Shown: positions 34,595 to 43,256 of the stretch, in pieces
Layout: every line of letters starts with the position of its first letter
How positions within the stretch are numbered: the stretch's first letter is position 1
Source of the DNA: Amycolatopsis methanolica 239
Lineage (GTDB): Bacteria; Actinomycetota; Actinomycetes; Mycobacteriales; Pseudonocardiaceae
Assembly (NCBI RefSeq): GCF_000739085.1
Contig: NZ_CP009110.1
Span: 4,092,001 to 4,156,000, forward strand
Reading direction: 5' to 3'
Length of the DNA: 64,000 bases
Made by a program: the position numbers and the translations under genes
The notes under the pieces: generated by a model
Seen by the model: the letters and a program-made list of their open reading frames with translations, nothing else
Databases searched by the model: none
Told to the model about the DNA's origin: nothing

Positions 34595-35397
34595 CGACCG
34601 CGGCGGGCCGGGTGCTGGCCGTGCTGTCGGCGTTCGGACCGCGCCACCGGTCGCTGTCCTTGAGCGACATCGCGCGCCGGGCCGGGCTGACGTTGCCGAC
34701 CGCGCACCGGCTGGCGGGCGAGCTGGTGTCGTGGGGCGGCCTGGAGCGGGACCCGGCGGGCCGCTATTCGGTGGGGTTGCGGTTGCTGGAGCTAGCCGCG
34801 CTGGCGCCGCGCGGGTTGCAGTTGCGGGAGGCGGCGTTCCCGTTCCTGGACGATCTGCACTCGCTGACGCGCGGCAACGTGCACCTGGCCGTGCGGGACG
34901 GCCGCGAGGTCGTCTACGTGGAGACGCTGCGGGCCAGGGCGGCCGCGACGAACAGCCGGGTGGGCGACCGCTGGCCGATGCACGCGACGGGCACCGGGCT
35001 GGTGCTGCTGGCGCACGCGGAGCCCGCGTTCCAGGCCGAGGTGCTGCGCTCACCGCTGGAGCGGTTCACCCGCTACACGATCACAGAGCCCGGCGAGCTG
35101 CGGCGGCAGCTGGCGTTCATCCGGCAGTCCGGGGTCGCGGTCGCGCGGGGCACGATCACGCCGGACGACCTGGTGGTGGCCGCCCCCGTGCGGGACCCAT
35201 CAGGCCGGGTCGCGGCGGCGATCAGCGTCGTGGTGCAGGTGGCCGGCGCCCGGCCGCGCGAGCTGGCGCGCCTGCTGACGGCCACGTCGCGGTCCTTGTC
35301 GCAGCAGCTGGCCGGCGGCCCCGCGCGGGTGATGGCATCCTCGGGGGCGCGGCAGGCCGGGTGGGCCGCCCCGGCCGCCTGCGCTTCCGACCGCTGA
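34591..35397 (+). CDS. IclR-family transcriptional regulator
   Basis: 268 residues. GRVLAVLSAFGPRHRSLSLSDIARRAGLTLPTAHRLAGELVSWG is the winged HTH (6-50); the effector domain includes RGNVHLAVRDGREVVYVE, RWPMHATGTGLVLLAHAEP and ITPDDLVVAAPVRDPSG. IclR proteins commonly control aromatic and organic-acid catabolism. It is translationally coupled to the MHS transporter. The C-terminal ~25 residues (GGPARVMASSGARQAGW onward) look like a non-conserved extension. It probably regulates both divergent operons. Confidence 0.9.
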   Translation: MTTAAGRVLAVLSAFGPRHRSLSLSDIARRAGLTLPTAHRLAGELVSWGGLERDPAGRYSVGLRLLELAALAPRGLQLREAAFPFLDDLHSLTRGNVHLAVRDGREVVYVETLRARAAATNSRVGDRWPMHATGTGLVLLAHAEPAFQAEVLRSPLERFTRYTITEPGELRRQLAFIRQSGVAVARGTITPDDLVVAAPVRDPSGRVAAAISVVVQVAGARPRELARLLTATSRSLSQQLAGGPARVMASSGARQAGWAAPAACASDR

Positions 35398-35748
35398 CCC
35401 CGGTCGCCTCAAGTGCTCGGCCGTTGCCTGGTTCCCCCTCGGCGCCCTGCTCGCCGACCTCGCTGAACGAGCTGCCGCCGCGATCACGGTGCGTTCCAAA
35501 GGCACTGACGTCACCCGGCCGAACTGAGGGCCGGCAGGGAGCGGCCTGGGAACATTGTCGAGCGCCGCGCTTACCTTGCTGTCGCCCTCAGCTCGCCGGA
35601 ACCGGGACGTTCACCGGGCTGACCGGGCTCTCGGACGAGGGGTCGGGGCGTGGCAACCTCGGCCGAGAGCCCATCGCGAACCGAGAGGGGCTTGGCGCGA
35701 ACCGTGAACTCAAGCCTGGCCTTACCACGTCCAGGAGTAGCGGGCTGG
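35398..35748. other. Intergenic region without a recognisable gene
   Basis: About 350 bp between the iclR stop and the terminator. Some codon-like periodicity remains but no reading frame has a recognisable protein; nothing else stands out. Confidence 0.5.
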
Positions 35749-35778
35749 GCCGGCGGGCCCCAGAGCGCCCGCCGGCCG
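35749..35778. terminator. Bidirectional terminator
   Basis: 11-bp perfect stem GGCCGGCGGGC / GCCCGCCGGCC (35749-35759, 35768-35778), 8-nt loop, 8 bp from the stop of the SDR gene. Confidence 0.65.
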
Positions 35779-35785
35779 GGGCGCC

Positions 35786-36541
35786 TCAGACGAGCGACGC
35801 CGTGAGCCCGCCGTCGAGGACGTAGTGGCTTCCGGTGATCCACGTGGCCCGGTCGGAGGCGAGGAACGCGGCCACCTCCGCGATGTCCTCGGGGGTGCCG
35901 AGCCTGCCCTGCTTCATCGCCACCAGGTCGCCGAACGGGATCTGCGTCGCCGCCTCGAAGTCCGGCACCAGGCGCTCCACCATCGCGGTGTCGGCGAAGC
36001 CCGGGCAGACCGCGTTGACCCGCACGCCCGCCGGCCGCATCTCCACCGCCGCGACCCGGGTCAGCTGGATCAGCGCCGCCTTGGTCGCACAGTAGGAGCC
36101 GAGCAGCGGGCTGCCCCCGATACCGGCGATCGAGGCGATGTTGACGACGTTCCCCTTCGACGCCACCAGGTGCGGGATCGCCGCCTTCATCGCGACGAAC
36201 GGCCCGCGCACGTTGACCGCGTAGATCCGGTCGAAGCTCTCCGTCGACTGCTGCAGCAGCGGCGTGGAGACCTCGATCCCAGCGTTGTTCACCAGGACGT
36301 CGAGGCCGCCGAGCAGGTCGACCGCCTGCTGGACCGCGGCCTGGACCTGGGCTTCGTCGGTGACGTCGCAGTTCGCGACGCCCGCGGCGCCGATCTCGCC
36401 GGCGGCCCGTTTGGCCGCGTCGGCGTCGATGTCGCTGACCACGACACGCGCGCCGCGGTCGGTGAACAGTTTCGCGATCGCCTTGCCGATCCCGGCACCG
36501 GATCCGGTGACGAAGACCCGCTTACCGTCCAATTCGGACAT
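35786..36541 (-). CDS. Short-chain dehydrogenase/reductase
   Basis: 251 residues from ATG 36541, with AGAGGA 6 nt upstream. VTGSGAGIGKAIAKL is the cofactor loop, VVVSDID has an acidic residue favouring NAD(H), VNNAGIEV is standard, and the catalytic Ser-Tyr-Lys is in NIASIAGIGGSPLLGSYCATK. WITGSHYVLDGGLTASL closes the protein. It is the last gene of a minus-strand set with an LLM oxidoreductase and an acyl-CoA synthetase, so a beta-hydroxyacyl or alicyclic alcohol oxidation is plausible. Confidence 0.9.
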   Translation of the reverse strand: MSELDGKRVFVTGSGAGIGKAIAKLFTDRGARVVVSDIDADAAKRAAGEIGAAGVANCDVTDEAQVQAAVQQAVDLLGGLDVLVNNAGIEVSTPLLQQSTESFDRIYAVNVRGPFVAMKAAIPHLVASKGNVVNIASIAGIGGSPLLGSYCATKAALIQLTRVAAVEMRPAGVRVNAVCPGFADTAMVERLVPDFEAATQIPFGDLVAMKQGRLGTPEDIAEVAAFLASDRATWITGSHYVLDGGLTASLV

Positions 36542-36593
36542 CTGTGTTCCTCTCACTTCGTTGTGGCATGGGGATCTCGGTCGTTCACGATCG

Positions 36594-37586
36594 CTACATG
36601 GCCTCGACCTTCGGCATGATCTCCTCCTTGAGGCGCTTGAGGTCGTCCAGCGTCTTCGCGACCGGCACGTCGGCGAACGGCGGCCACAGCATCGGCATCG
36701 TCAGGCCGGCCTCCCGGTAGCGCTTGAGCATGTCGGTGATCTGCGCGGCGGAGCCCGCCAGGAGGTTGGTGCCCTTGCCCATCGGGGTCTGGTCCATGTC
36801 CTGGTCGGTGATGACGAACCAGATCATGCTGCTGATCTCGAGGTCGTCGATCGAGCGGGCGGTGTCGAGTTCGCCCAGCTCCCGCTGGATCTCGCCGCGC
36901 CACCGCCGGATGTCCTCGGGCGAGTCCTGGATCCCGATCCAGCCGGCGAGGCCGTACGTGGCGACCCGGTTCGCCGCGCGTTTGGGGTCCTTCAGGCCGC
37001 TGAAGAAGATCGGCGGGTGCGGCTGCTGCAGCGGCTTGGCCCCGAACCCGCACGGCTCGAAGTCGGCGAACTCGCCGTGGTACTCGAAGACCTCGTTGTT
37101 CCAGATGCCCTGGATCACCTCGATCGTTTCGCGCACGTGCTTGTTTCGCTTGGGGTAGATGTGCGCGGCGCTGGAGGCGGCGAACTCCTCGGGCATCCAG
37201 CCCGCGCCGAGCGCGACGTTGAGCCTGCCGCCCGAGAGGTGGTCGATGGTGCCCAGTTCCGCGGCGAGCACACCCGGCGCACGGTAGGGCGTGTCGATGA
37301 CGCTCATGCCGATGCGGACCTTGGACGTCTTCGCGGCGAGCCACGGGATCAGTGGCATGCCCTGGAACCACTGGCCCCGCGAGGACACCGGCAGGCCCTT
37401 GGGGAAGCCTTCGATCATGCCGAAGGCGTACTGCAGCTCTTGGCGGTCCGACGACTCGGGCACGACGATCCGGTCCAGCGTCCAGACGGAGTCGAAGTCG
37501 AGGTCCTCGGCAAGGGCGGTGAGGTCCTCGAGTTCCTTGACGGTCACCTTCTCACGGAAGTTGGGCAGGTACAGGGCGAGCTTCAC
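36594..37586 (-). CDS. LLM-class flavin-dependent oxidoreductase
   Basis: 330 residues; GTG 37586 is preceded by a perfect AAGGAGG 7 nt upstream. LALYLPNFREKVTVKELEDLT, VRIGMSVIDTPYRAPGVLAAELGTIDHLSGGRLNVALGAGWMPEEF (36 residues, luciferase-like core near residues 90-140) and PPIFFSGLKDPKRAANRVA show a complete bacterial-luciferase-like barrel. It differs from the other LLM enzyme in the window and belongs to a separate branch. Neighbours are an acyl-CoA synthetase and an SDR, suggesting oxidation of a lipophilic acid or ketone. Confidence 0.88.
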   Translation of the reverse strand: MKLALYLPNFREKVTVKELEDLTALAEDLDFDSVWTLDRIVVPESSDRQELQYAFGMIEGFPKGLPVSSRGQWFQGMPLIPWLAAKTSKVRIGMSVIDTPYRAPGVLAAELGTIDHLSGGRLNVALGAGWMPEEFAASSAAHIYPKRNKHVRETIEVIQGIWNNEVFEYHGEFADFEPCGFGAKPLQQPHPPIFFSGLKDPKRAANRVATYGLAGWIGIQDSPEDIRRWRGEIQRELGELDTARSIDDLEISSMIWFVITDQDMDQTPMGKGTNLLAGSAAQITDMLKRYREAGLTMPMLWPPFADVPVAKTLDDLKRLKEEIMPKVEAM

Positions 37587-37624
37587 GGTGCGGCCTCCTT
37601 GCAGCGACGTGAACGGGTGGCGCC

Positions 37625-39157
37625 TCAGCGGGTGCTGAGCCGGGAACGGATCTCGGTCTTGAGGACCTTGCCGACGGTTGAGCGGGGCAGATCGGGCCAG
37701 ATCTCGATCTGCTTGGGCGCCTTGACGCCGCCGATGCGCGCTTTGACGAACGCGGTCAGCTCGTCGAGGTCGATCCCGGCGCCGGGCTGGAGCTGGACCA
37801 CCGCGGTGACCCGTTCGCCCCACTTCTCGTCGGGCAGGCCGACCACGGCGCAGTCACGCACGGCGTCGTGGGCCATCAGCGCCTGCTCGACCTCGGCGGA
37901 GTAGACGTTGAAGCCGCCGGTGATGACCATGTCCTTGGCGCGGTCGACGATGTGCAGGTAGCCGTCCGCGTCGAGGTAGCCGATATCGCCGGTGTGGTGC
38001 CAGCCGTGGGCGGAGACCTCCGCGGTCGCTTCGCGGTTGCGGTAGTAGCCGGCCATCACCAGGGAGCCGCGCAGGCAGATCTCGCCCCGCTCGCCGCGTG
38101 GCACCGGCTTGCCGTGCTGGTCGAGGATGGCGACGGTGACCAGCGGAGACGGCCTGCCCGCGGAGGACAGCCGGGCGGTGTTGATCGTGCCGTCGGCGTT
38201 GCGGTGCTCGGCAGGCGACATCGTCGAGATCATCATCGGGGCCTCGGACTGGCCGAAGAGCTGCGCCATCGGCCCGATGCGGTCGAGGGCTTCGGCGAGC
38301 CGGGCGGCGGACATCGGCGCCGCGCCGTACCAGAAGCACTGCAGCGACGATAGATCCGTCTCGTCGAGCGCCGGATGGCCGAGGACCATGTAGATCAGCG
38401 TGGGCGGCAGGAAGGTGTGGGTGACGCGGTGTCGCTCGATGAGTTCGAGGAACCGGCCGACGTCGGGCTTGGCCATGATCACGACTTCGCCGCCGAGGGC
38501 CAGCACCGGGAAGCACAGGACGCCGGCCGCGTGGGTCAGCGGCGCCAGCGCCAGGTACACCGGGCGGCCGTCGAACGGGTAGCTCATCAGCGTGATCGCC
38601 GACATCGCCTCCAGGTTGCGGTCGGTGAGCATGACGCCCTTGGGGCGGCCCGTGGTGCCACCGGTGCCGACCAGCGCCACGACGTCGCCGGGCCGCGCCG
38701 CCTCGGCTGACGGGTCGTCGCGGGCGGCGTCGAGCCAGGCGTCGAAGCCCGCGGCGAGGTCGTCGCCGTCGCCCAGCCGGACGAACGTGGTCAGCTTCGG
38801 CAGGTTCGGCGTGATCGCGGCGACCAGGTCGTCGAACGCCGGCTGGTAGATCAGCGCCGAGCAGTCGAACAGGTCGAGCAGCTCCGCGTTCTCCGCCGCC
38901 GCGTTGCGCGGGTTGATCGGGCACCACACCGCGCCGGCCCGTGCGATGCCGAACACGCAGGCGAAGGCGGTCGGATCGTTGGCCGAGAGGATGCCGACCT
39001 TGTCCCCCGGCGCGACGCCCGAGCGCCGCAGCGCCCTGGCGACGGCGTGCGAGAGGCTGGCGACCTCGCCGTAGGTCAGGGACTTCCCGTCGAGCGTCAG
39101 GCAGGGTGCGTCCGGGTCGAGGGAAGCGCCTTTGTCCAGGTAGAAGGTCAGGGACAC
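37625..39157 (-). CDS. Long-chain-type fatty acyl-CoA synthetase/ligase
   Basis: 510 residues from GTG 39157 (CGGAGA upstream). Motifs: P-loop VGTGGTTGRPKGVMLT, WYGAAPMSAARLAEAL, GQSEAPMM, HTGDIGYLDADGYLHIVDRAKD, GGFNVYSAEVE and the C-terminal catalytic Lys in STVGKVLKTEIR. The protein is of the FadD3/cyclohexanecarboxylate type that activates alicyclic or aromatic acids. It is the first gene of the operon, divergent from a TetR gene. A possible minus-strand promoter has TTGACA as -35 at 39257-39262. Confidence 0.9.
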   Translation of the reverse strand: MSLTFYLDKGASLDPDAPCLTLDGKSLTYGEVASLSHAVARALRRSGVAPGDKVGILSANDPTAFACVFGIARAGAVWCPINPRNAAAENAELLDLFDCSALIYQPAFDDLVAAITPNLPKLTTFVRLGDGDDLAAGFDAWLDAARDDPSAEAARPGDVVALVGTGGTTGRPKGVMLTDRNLEAMSAITLMSYPFDGRPVYLALAPLTHAAGVLCFPVLALGGEVVIMAKPDVGRFLELIERHRVTHTFLPPTLIYMVLGHPALDETDLSSLQCFWYGAAPMSAARLAEALDRIGPMAQLFGQSEAPMMISTMSPAEHRNADGTINTARLSSAGRPSPLVTVAILDQHGKPVPRGERGEICLRGSLVMAGYYRNREATAEVSAHGWHHTGDIGYLDADGYLHIVDRAKDMVITGGFNVYSAEVEQALMAHDAVRDCAVVGLPDEKWGERVTAVVQLQPGAGIDLDELTAFVKARIGGVKAPKQIEIWPDLPRSTVGKVLKTEIRSRLSTR

Positions 39158-39233
39158 TGTTGTCTCCGTCGGTCGCCGGGCGCGGGAAGGTCCGGATCGG
39201 AAGTGCGGCCGCCCGCGTCGGCGGCCTGACAGG

Positions 39234-39262
39234 ACTGTTTCCCATCTTTGGACAGTTGTCAA
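39234..39262 (-). promoter_or_regulatory. Possible promoter of the acyl-CoA synthetase operon
   Basis: On the minus strand, TTGACA (39257-39262) is followed after 17 nt by AACAGT (39234-39239). The region is AT-rich compared with its surroundings and lies in the divergent gap with tetR. Confidence 0.4.
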
Positions 39263-39296
39263 GATTTTTTTGGACGCTTGGTTAAGGAAACGCTCG

Positions 39297-39932
39297 ATGG
39301 GTATCGTCTTGGGCGTGAGCAGCTCAGCAGCCGCGCGGCGGCGACCCCGTGCCGACAAGTTCGAGGACCGCAGGCGGGAACTCGCGGACGCGGCGCTGGC
39401 GACACTGGCCGACTTCGGGTACGCCCGCACGAGCCTGCGCACGATCGCCGACAACACCGAGTTCTCGCACGGGCTGCTGCACTACTACTTCGCGGACAAG
39501 ATCGAGCTGATCACCTACTGCGTGCGCCGCTACAAGGCGTCGTGCGTGCAGCGGTACGAGAACCTCCTGGCCGAGGCGTCCACCCTCGACGGCCTCGCCG
39601 CCGCCTGCGGGGACGGGCTGGCCGCCACGCTCGCCGAGGCGCCGCTGATGCACCGGCTGTGGTACGACCTGCGCACGCAGTCGATGTTCGAGGAGGCGTT
39701 CCGGGACGACGTCGCGGAGATCGACGGCAGCCTGCAGAACATGATCTGGCGGGTCGTCTGCGCCTACGCCGACCTGGGCGGCATGGAGCCGGCCTGCTCC
39801 CCCTCGCAGGCCTACGCCCTGTTCGACGGGCTGTTCCAGCAGGCGCTGCTGCGTCACCTGGCCGGTTCGGAGACCGCGCTGGACGACCTCCGCGCGGGCG
39901 CCCGCGACCTGCTGCCGCGCCTGTTCGCCTGA
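39297..39932 (+). CDS. TetR-family regulator
   Basis: 211 residues from ATG 39297, chosen for AAGGAAA 6 nt upstream. KFEDRRRELADAALATLADFGYARTSLRTIADNTEFSHGLLHYYFADK (48 residues, about 16-64) is the HTH, unusual in having GLLHYYF rather than the common tryptophan/leucine version, as in BetI-like TetR proteins. The ligand domain is helical with no recognisable signature. It is divergent from the acyl-CoA synthetase operon by about 140 bp and probably represses it, with an acyl-CoA as ligand (inference). Confidence 0.88.
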   Translation: MGIVLGVSSSAAARRRPRADKFEDRRRELADAALATLADFGYARTSLRTIADNTEFSHGLLHYYFADKIELITYCVRRYKASCVQRYENLLAEASTLDGLAAACGDGLAATLAEAPLMHRLWYDLRTQSMFEEAFRDDVAEIDGSLQNMIWRVVCAYADLGGMEPACSPSQAYALFDGLFQQALLRHLAGSETALDDLRAGARDLLPRLFA

Positions 39933-39967
39933 GCGCGCGGCGCTGCCCTGGGGCGGCCGGAGCCAGA

Positions 39968-40162
39968 TGGGTTCAGGAGCCGGGTGCGGGCTCGACCGCG
40001 CGTGTCACTCGACCCAGCCCTTGTGGAGCGCGTGATGTTGGTGGAGTGCGGATGCGCCCGTGCGATCGTGGAATCGACCGAGGTCGCCTGGCCGATCCGC
40101 CCAACAGCATCCGCGGTGGCGAGCAGGCCCTGCAGCACGATGTCCCACGTGCCGCCGACCAC
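39968..40162 (-). mobile_element. IS5-type transposase relic
   Basis: On the minus strand, WDIVLQGLLATADAVGRIG followed by SVDSTIARAHPHSTN matches the middle of IS5/IS1381-like transposases, including the first catalytic Asp of the DDE triad (VDST). Beyond RSTRAG the similarity decays, and no terminal repeats or second half exist. It is an old fragment inside the 39933-40297 gap, which otherwise holds no gene. Confidence 0.6.
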
Positions 40163-40297
40163 GAGACCAGCGGCAGCACCGAGAACCAGCCCCGATCTTC
40201 GTCGGACACGCAGCCGGTCACGGTCACGATGATCCCTTCACAGGCGTGGTCGATCGGCCGCGGATGCGAGACCGAACGTTCTCCCCGTAGACTCGGG

Positions 40298-40941
40298 GTG
40301 AGCGGAAAGCAGGTGAGAGGGCGTCGGAAGCACGATCCCGGCTGCTGGGGACAGCCGGCCGGCTCTTCTACGCGGAGGGGCTGCACTCGGTCGGCATCGA
40401 CCGGATCGTCGCCGAGGCGAAGGTGACTCCCGCGACGCTGTACCGGCGCTTCCCGAGCAAGGACGATTTGGTCGTCGCCTACCTCACCGCGGCGGACGAA
40501 CTGATCCGCGCCCAGATCGAAACCGTGCGCCAGGCCGGGCACTCCCCCGCCGACACGGTGCGCGCGGTCGCCGGCACCATCGCCGACGGCATCCGCTCCG
40601 ACGGGTTCCGCGGGTGCGCCTTCCTCAACGCGGCCGCCGAGTACCCCGCGCCCGACCACCCGGTGCACCGCGCCGTCCTGACCCACCGGCAGTCGTTCCT
40701 CGACACGATCACCGAGCTGATGGCCGACACCGGCGAGACCGAACCCGAGCCGCACGCCCGCCACTTCGTCATGCTGCGGGACGGCGCGATGGCGGCGGGC
40801 TGCCTCGCCGACCCGGCGGCGGTCTGCGAGACCTTCCTGCTCGGCGTCGAAGGGATCCTGCAGTACCGCGACGCCTCGGTGGTGGACCAGGCTGCGGTGA
40901 CGACCCGCCAGCGCCGCCGCCCGGCGGGGGCGTCAGCCTGA
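40298..40941 (+). pseudogene. TetR-family regulator, single-base frameshift near the start
   Basis: GTG 40298 begins MSGKQVRGRR; immediately after, the frame must shift by one base to continue EARSRLLGTAGRLFYAEG, HSVGIDRIVAEAKVTPATLYRRFPSKDDLV, a clean TetR HTH. The site reads CGTCGGAAG where CGTCGGGAAG would give the common RREARSRLL, so one G is missing. The rest of the protein (to 40941) is intact, with YPAPDHPVHRAVLTHRQ in the ligand domain typical of small TetR proteins. No in-frame ATG/GTG/TTG start exists for the long frame before 40423, so as written the HTH is not translated completely. Confidence 0.8.
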
Positions 40942-41048
40942 CAACTGCCCGCCCGGACCGGCCGGCCGGAGATCCCGCGTGCCCGTCGCCGGCTTCGGCG
41001 AAGCCGGACTTCCCGGACGCGCCGTCAGACTCCCAGGCCGGGCGTCGC

Positions 41049-41468
41049 TCAGCGCTCGTCGATCCGGATCGTGTGCATCGCGGCCTCTTCGGCCGACGCG
41101 CCTGCTCCGTCAATGCCGATGTCGCGTGCGTAGAGGTCCACCTCGGCCTCGCCGCCGGCCAGGGCGATCAGCCTGCCGGTCCGCGAGTCGCCGACCTCGT
41201 CGTCCAGCAGCTCGCCGTCCGTGTCGTACGCGTCACCGAGGCCGTCGCCCTCGTCGGCGCCGGACTCGGCCACCTCGCGCGCCAGGCGCGCGGACAACTC
41301 CTCCCCCGTCGCCTCCTCGCGCGCCGTCGTTCCCCAGTCCTGCGTGGCCCACGGCCGTTCCGCCGCCGAGTAGCCCTCGTCCAGCGGGTCGGCGGGGCCC
41401 CTGGTGTCCAATGTGTCCGATGCGTCCAGCTGCTCGTAGACGTCGTCGTCGATCTCGTCGCGGTCCAT
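41049..41468 (-). CDS. DUF5709 family acidic protein
   Basis: 139 residues from ATG 41468 with GGGAG upstream. Very acidic: DRDEIDDDVYEQLDASDTL at the start, then DEGYSAAERPWATQDWGTT, EELSARLAREVAES and EEAAMHTIRIDER at the end. These blocks match DUF5709, a family of unknown function confined to actinobacteria, probably soluble and partly disordered. No metal or catalytic residues are evident. It stands alone between the tetR relic and the alcohol dehydrogenase. Confidence 0.85.
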   Translation of the reverse strand: MDRDEIDDDVYEQLDASDTLDTRGPADPLDEGYSAAERPWATQDWGTTAREEATGEELSARLAREVAESGADEGDGLGDAYDTDGELLDDEVGDSRTGRLIALAGGEAEVDLYARDIGIDGAGASAEEAAMHTIRIDER

Positions 41469-41526
41469 GGTGCGCTCCCGTTCGTGCGAGCCTGCGCACA
41501 GCATCGCACGAACGGGAGCACTCGCA

Positions 41527-42552
41527 TCAGGGCGTCAGGATCGCGCGGCCCCGGATGCGGCCGGCGTCGAGGTCGTCGATCGCGTCCTGGAACCGCTCCA
41601 GCGGGTACTTCGTGGTGTGCAGCCGCACCTTCCCCTGCGCCGCGAGCACCATCAGCTCGCACAGGTCGGTGTAGGAACCCACCAGGTTGCCGATGAAGTT
41701 GATCTCCGTGGAGATGATGTCGATCGTCGGCACGTCGATGTTCTCGCCGTACCCGACCACGTGGTAGTCCCCGGCCCGGCGCAGCATCCCGACCCCGTCG
41801 CGCGTCGCGCCGCCCTCGCCCACGAAGTCCAGCACCACCTCGGCCCCGGCGCCACCGGTCAGGTCCAGCACCTCCTCCACCTGCCGCCCCTCGGCGACGA
41901 CCCCGTGGTCGGCGCCGATCGACACGGCCAGCTTCACCGCGTCCGGGTTGCGGTCGACGACGATCAGCTCGGCCGCGGTCAGGGCCTTCAGCACCTGGAT
42001 GCCGATGTGCCCGAGCCCGCCCGCGCCGATCACCACGCACCGGTCCCCCGGCCGCAACCGCCGCGCCGCCTTGGCCGCCGCGTGGTAGGCGGTGAGCCCG
42101 GCGTCGGCGAGCGCTGCGACATCGGCCGGTTCCAGCGAATCGTCGATGTGCACCACGCTGCGCGCCGAGGTCTTCAGGTACTCCGCGTACCCGCCGTGGG
42201 TGTCGATGCCCGGGAACGCACTCGACACGCAGTGCACGTCGTCCCCGGCCCGGCACGCGGCGCACAGCCCGCACGTGATCAGCGGGTGCACGATGACCTT
42301 GTCGCCTTCCGCGACGTTGGTGACCGCGCTGCCGACCGCGTGCACCCAGCCGGCGTTCTCGTGGCCGATCGTGTACGGCAGGGTGACGCCGGACTTCTCG
42401 GCCCACTGCCCTTCCAGGATGTGGATGTCGGTGCGGCACACGCCGGCGCCGCCGATCTTCACGACGACGTCCCAGGGACCGGTGACCTCCGGTTCCGGCA
42501 CCTCGGTCATCCGCAAGTTTTCGTGGTAGCCCACGACCTGTACTGCCCTCAC
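41527..42552 (-). CDS. NAD-dependent alcohol dehydrogenase (alkanol/propanol type)
   Basis: 341 residues from GTG 42552 overlapping the stop of the DUF59 gene. Catalytic zinc ligands Cys39 and His64-Glu65 (TIGHENAGWV); structural cysteines 94, 97, 100, 108. The cofactor loop is VVIGAGGLGHIGIQ. It is closest in kind to the alcohol dehydrogenases placed after propane/phenol monooxygenase (prm/mim) genes in mycobacteria and Rhodococcus, which oxidise the alcohols made by the oxygenase. Third gene of a tight three-gene operon. Confidence 0.9.
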   Translation of the reverse strand: MRAVQVVGYHENLRMTEVPEPEVTGPWDVVVKIGGAGVCRTDIHILEGQWAEKSGVTLPYTIGHENAGWVHAVGSAVTNVAEGDKVIVHPLITCGLCAACRAGDDVHCVSSAFPGIDTHGGYAEYLKTSARSVVHIDDSLEPADVAALADAGLTAYHAAAKAARRLRPGDRCVVIGAGGLGHIGIQVLKALTAAELIVVDRNPDAVKLAVSIGADHGVVAEGRQVEEVLDLTGGAGAEVVLDFVGEGGATRDGVGMLRRAGDYHVVGYGENIDVPTIDIISTEINFIGNLVGSYTDLCELMVLAAQGKVRLHTTKYPLERFQDAIDDLDAGRIRGRAILTP

Positions 42553-43256
42553 GACACCTTCTCCTTCACGGGTGACTGGTCCGCCGCCGACTCCGGGTAG
42601 CGCGTCCGGAGCAGGCCGCGGCAGAAATGGGCGTTGCCGTCGATCGAGATGCGGATGGACCGCGCGAACCGCAGCCGCAGCGGCACTTCCTCGCGCGGGT
42701 AGCGGTTGCCGTCGTCGTCGACGAGCGCGTACGCCGACCGCTCGATGCTCAGGCCGAGCACCTCGCGGCGGCGCAACAGCGCGGCCGTCGCCGGGCCGGG
42801 CGGCAGGTCGCCGAGGACGACGTCGTGCAGCCCGTCCTCGGGCAGGCCGGCCCGCAACATCGCGGTGAGCACGCGTTCCATCGCCGCGGTGTGCGCCTTG
42901 CGGCGGAACGTGGCGCGCAGCTCCGCCAGGCTCTCCTCGGCCTCGTGCCCGAAGGTGCCGCGGTAGCCGGCGTCGGCAGCCAGCCCGCGGTTGATCAGGT
43001 CCGAGTCGTGGTGGTCGTCGAGGAACACCGCGACCTCACCGACGCCCGGCAGCACGGACAACGCGTCCTTGGCGTCGGAGGCCATCAGGTAGGCGAAGTT
43101 CGGCGAGCAGAACGACGTCGGCAGCCGCAGGTGCACGGTCACGGCGGCCCCGGACACCTCCAGGGACCGCACGAACCCGAGGTCGGTGATGGGCTCGTCC
43201 AGCTCCGGGTCGATCACGGTGTCCAGCGCGCGGCGGGCCTGCGCTTCGGTGACCAT
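42549..43256 (-). CDS. DUF59 (MIP18-like) iron-sulfur-assembly-type protein
   Basis: 235 residues; ATG 43256 overlaps the amidohydrolase stop (TGATG). RRALDTVIDPELDEPITDLGFV is the DUF59 N-terminal motif and RLPTSFCSPNFAYLM carries the conserved Cys. The C-terminal ~100 residues (RRREVLGLSIERSAYALVDD) are an extension seen in proteins encoded beside mim/prm monooxygenases. The domain usually helps deliver Fe-S clusters; in these operons it may aid maturation of the oxygenase system. Confidence 0.85.
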   Translation of the reverse strand: MVTEAQARRALDTVIDPELDEPITDLGFVRSLEVSGAAVTVHLRLPTSFCSPNFAYLMASDAKDALSVLPGVGEVAVFLDDHHDSDLINRGLAADAGYRGTFGHEAEESLAELRATFRRKAHTAAMERVLTAMLRAGLPEDGLHDVVLGDLPPGPATAALLRRREVLGLSIERSAYALVDDDGNRYPREEVPLRLRFARSIRISIDGNAHFCRGLLRTRYPESAADQSPVKEKVS

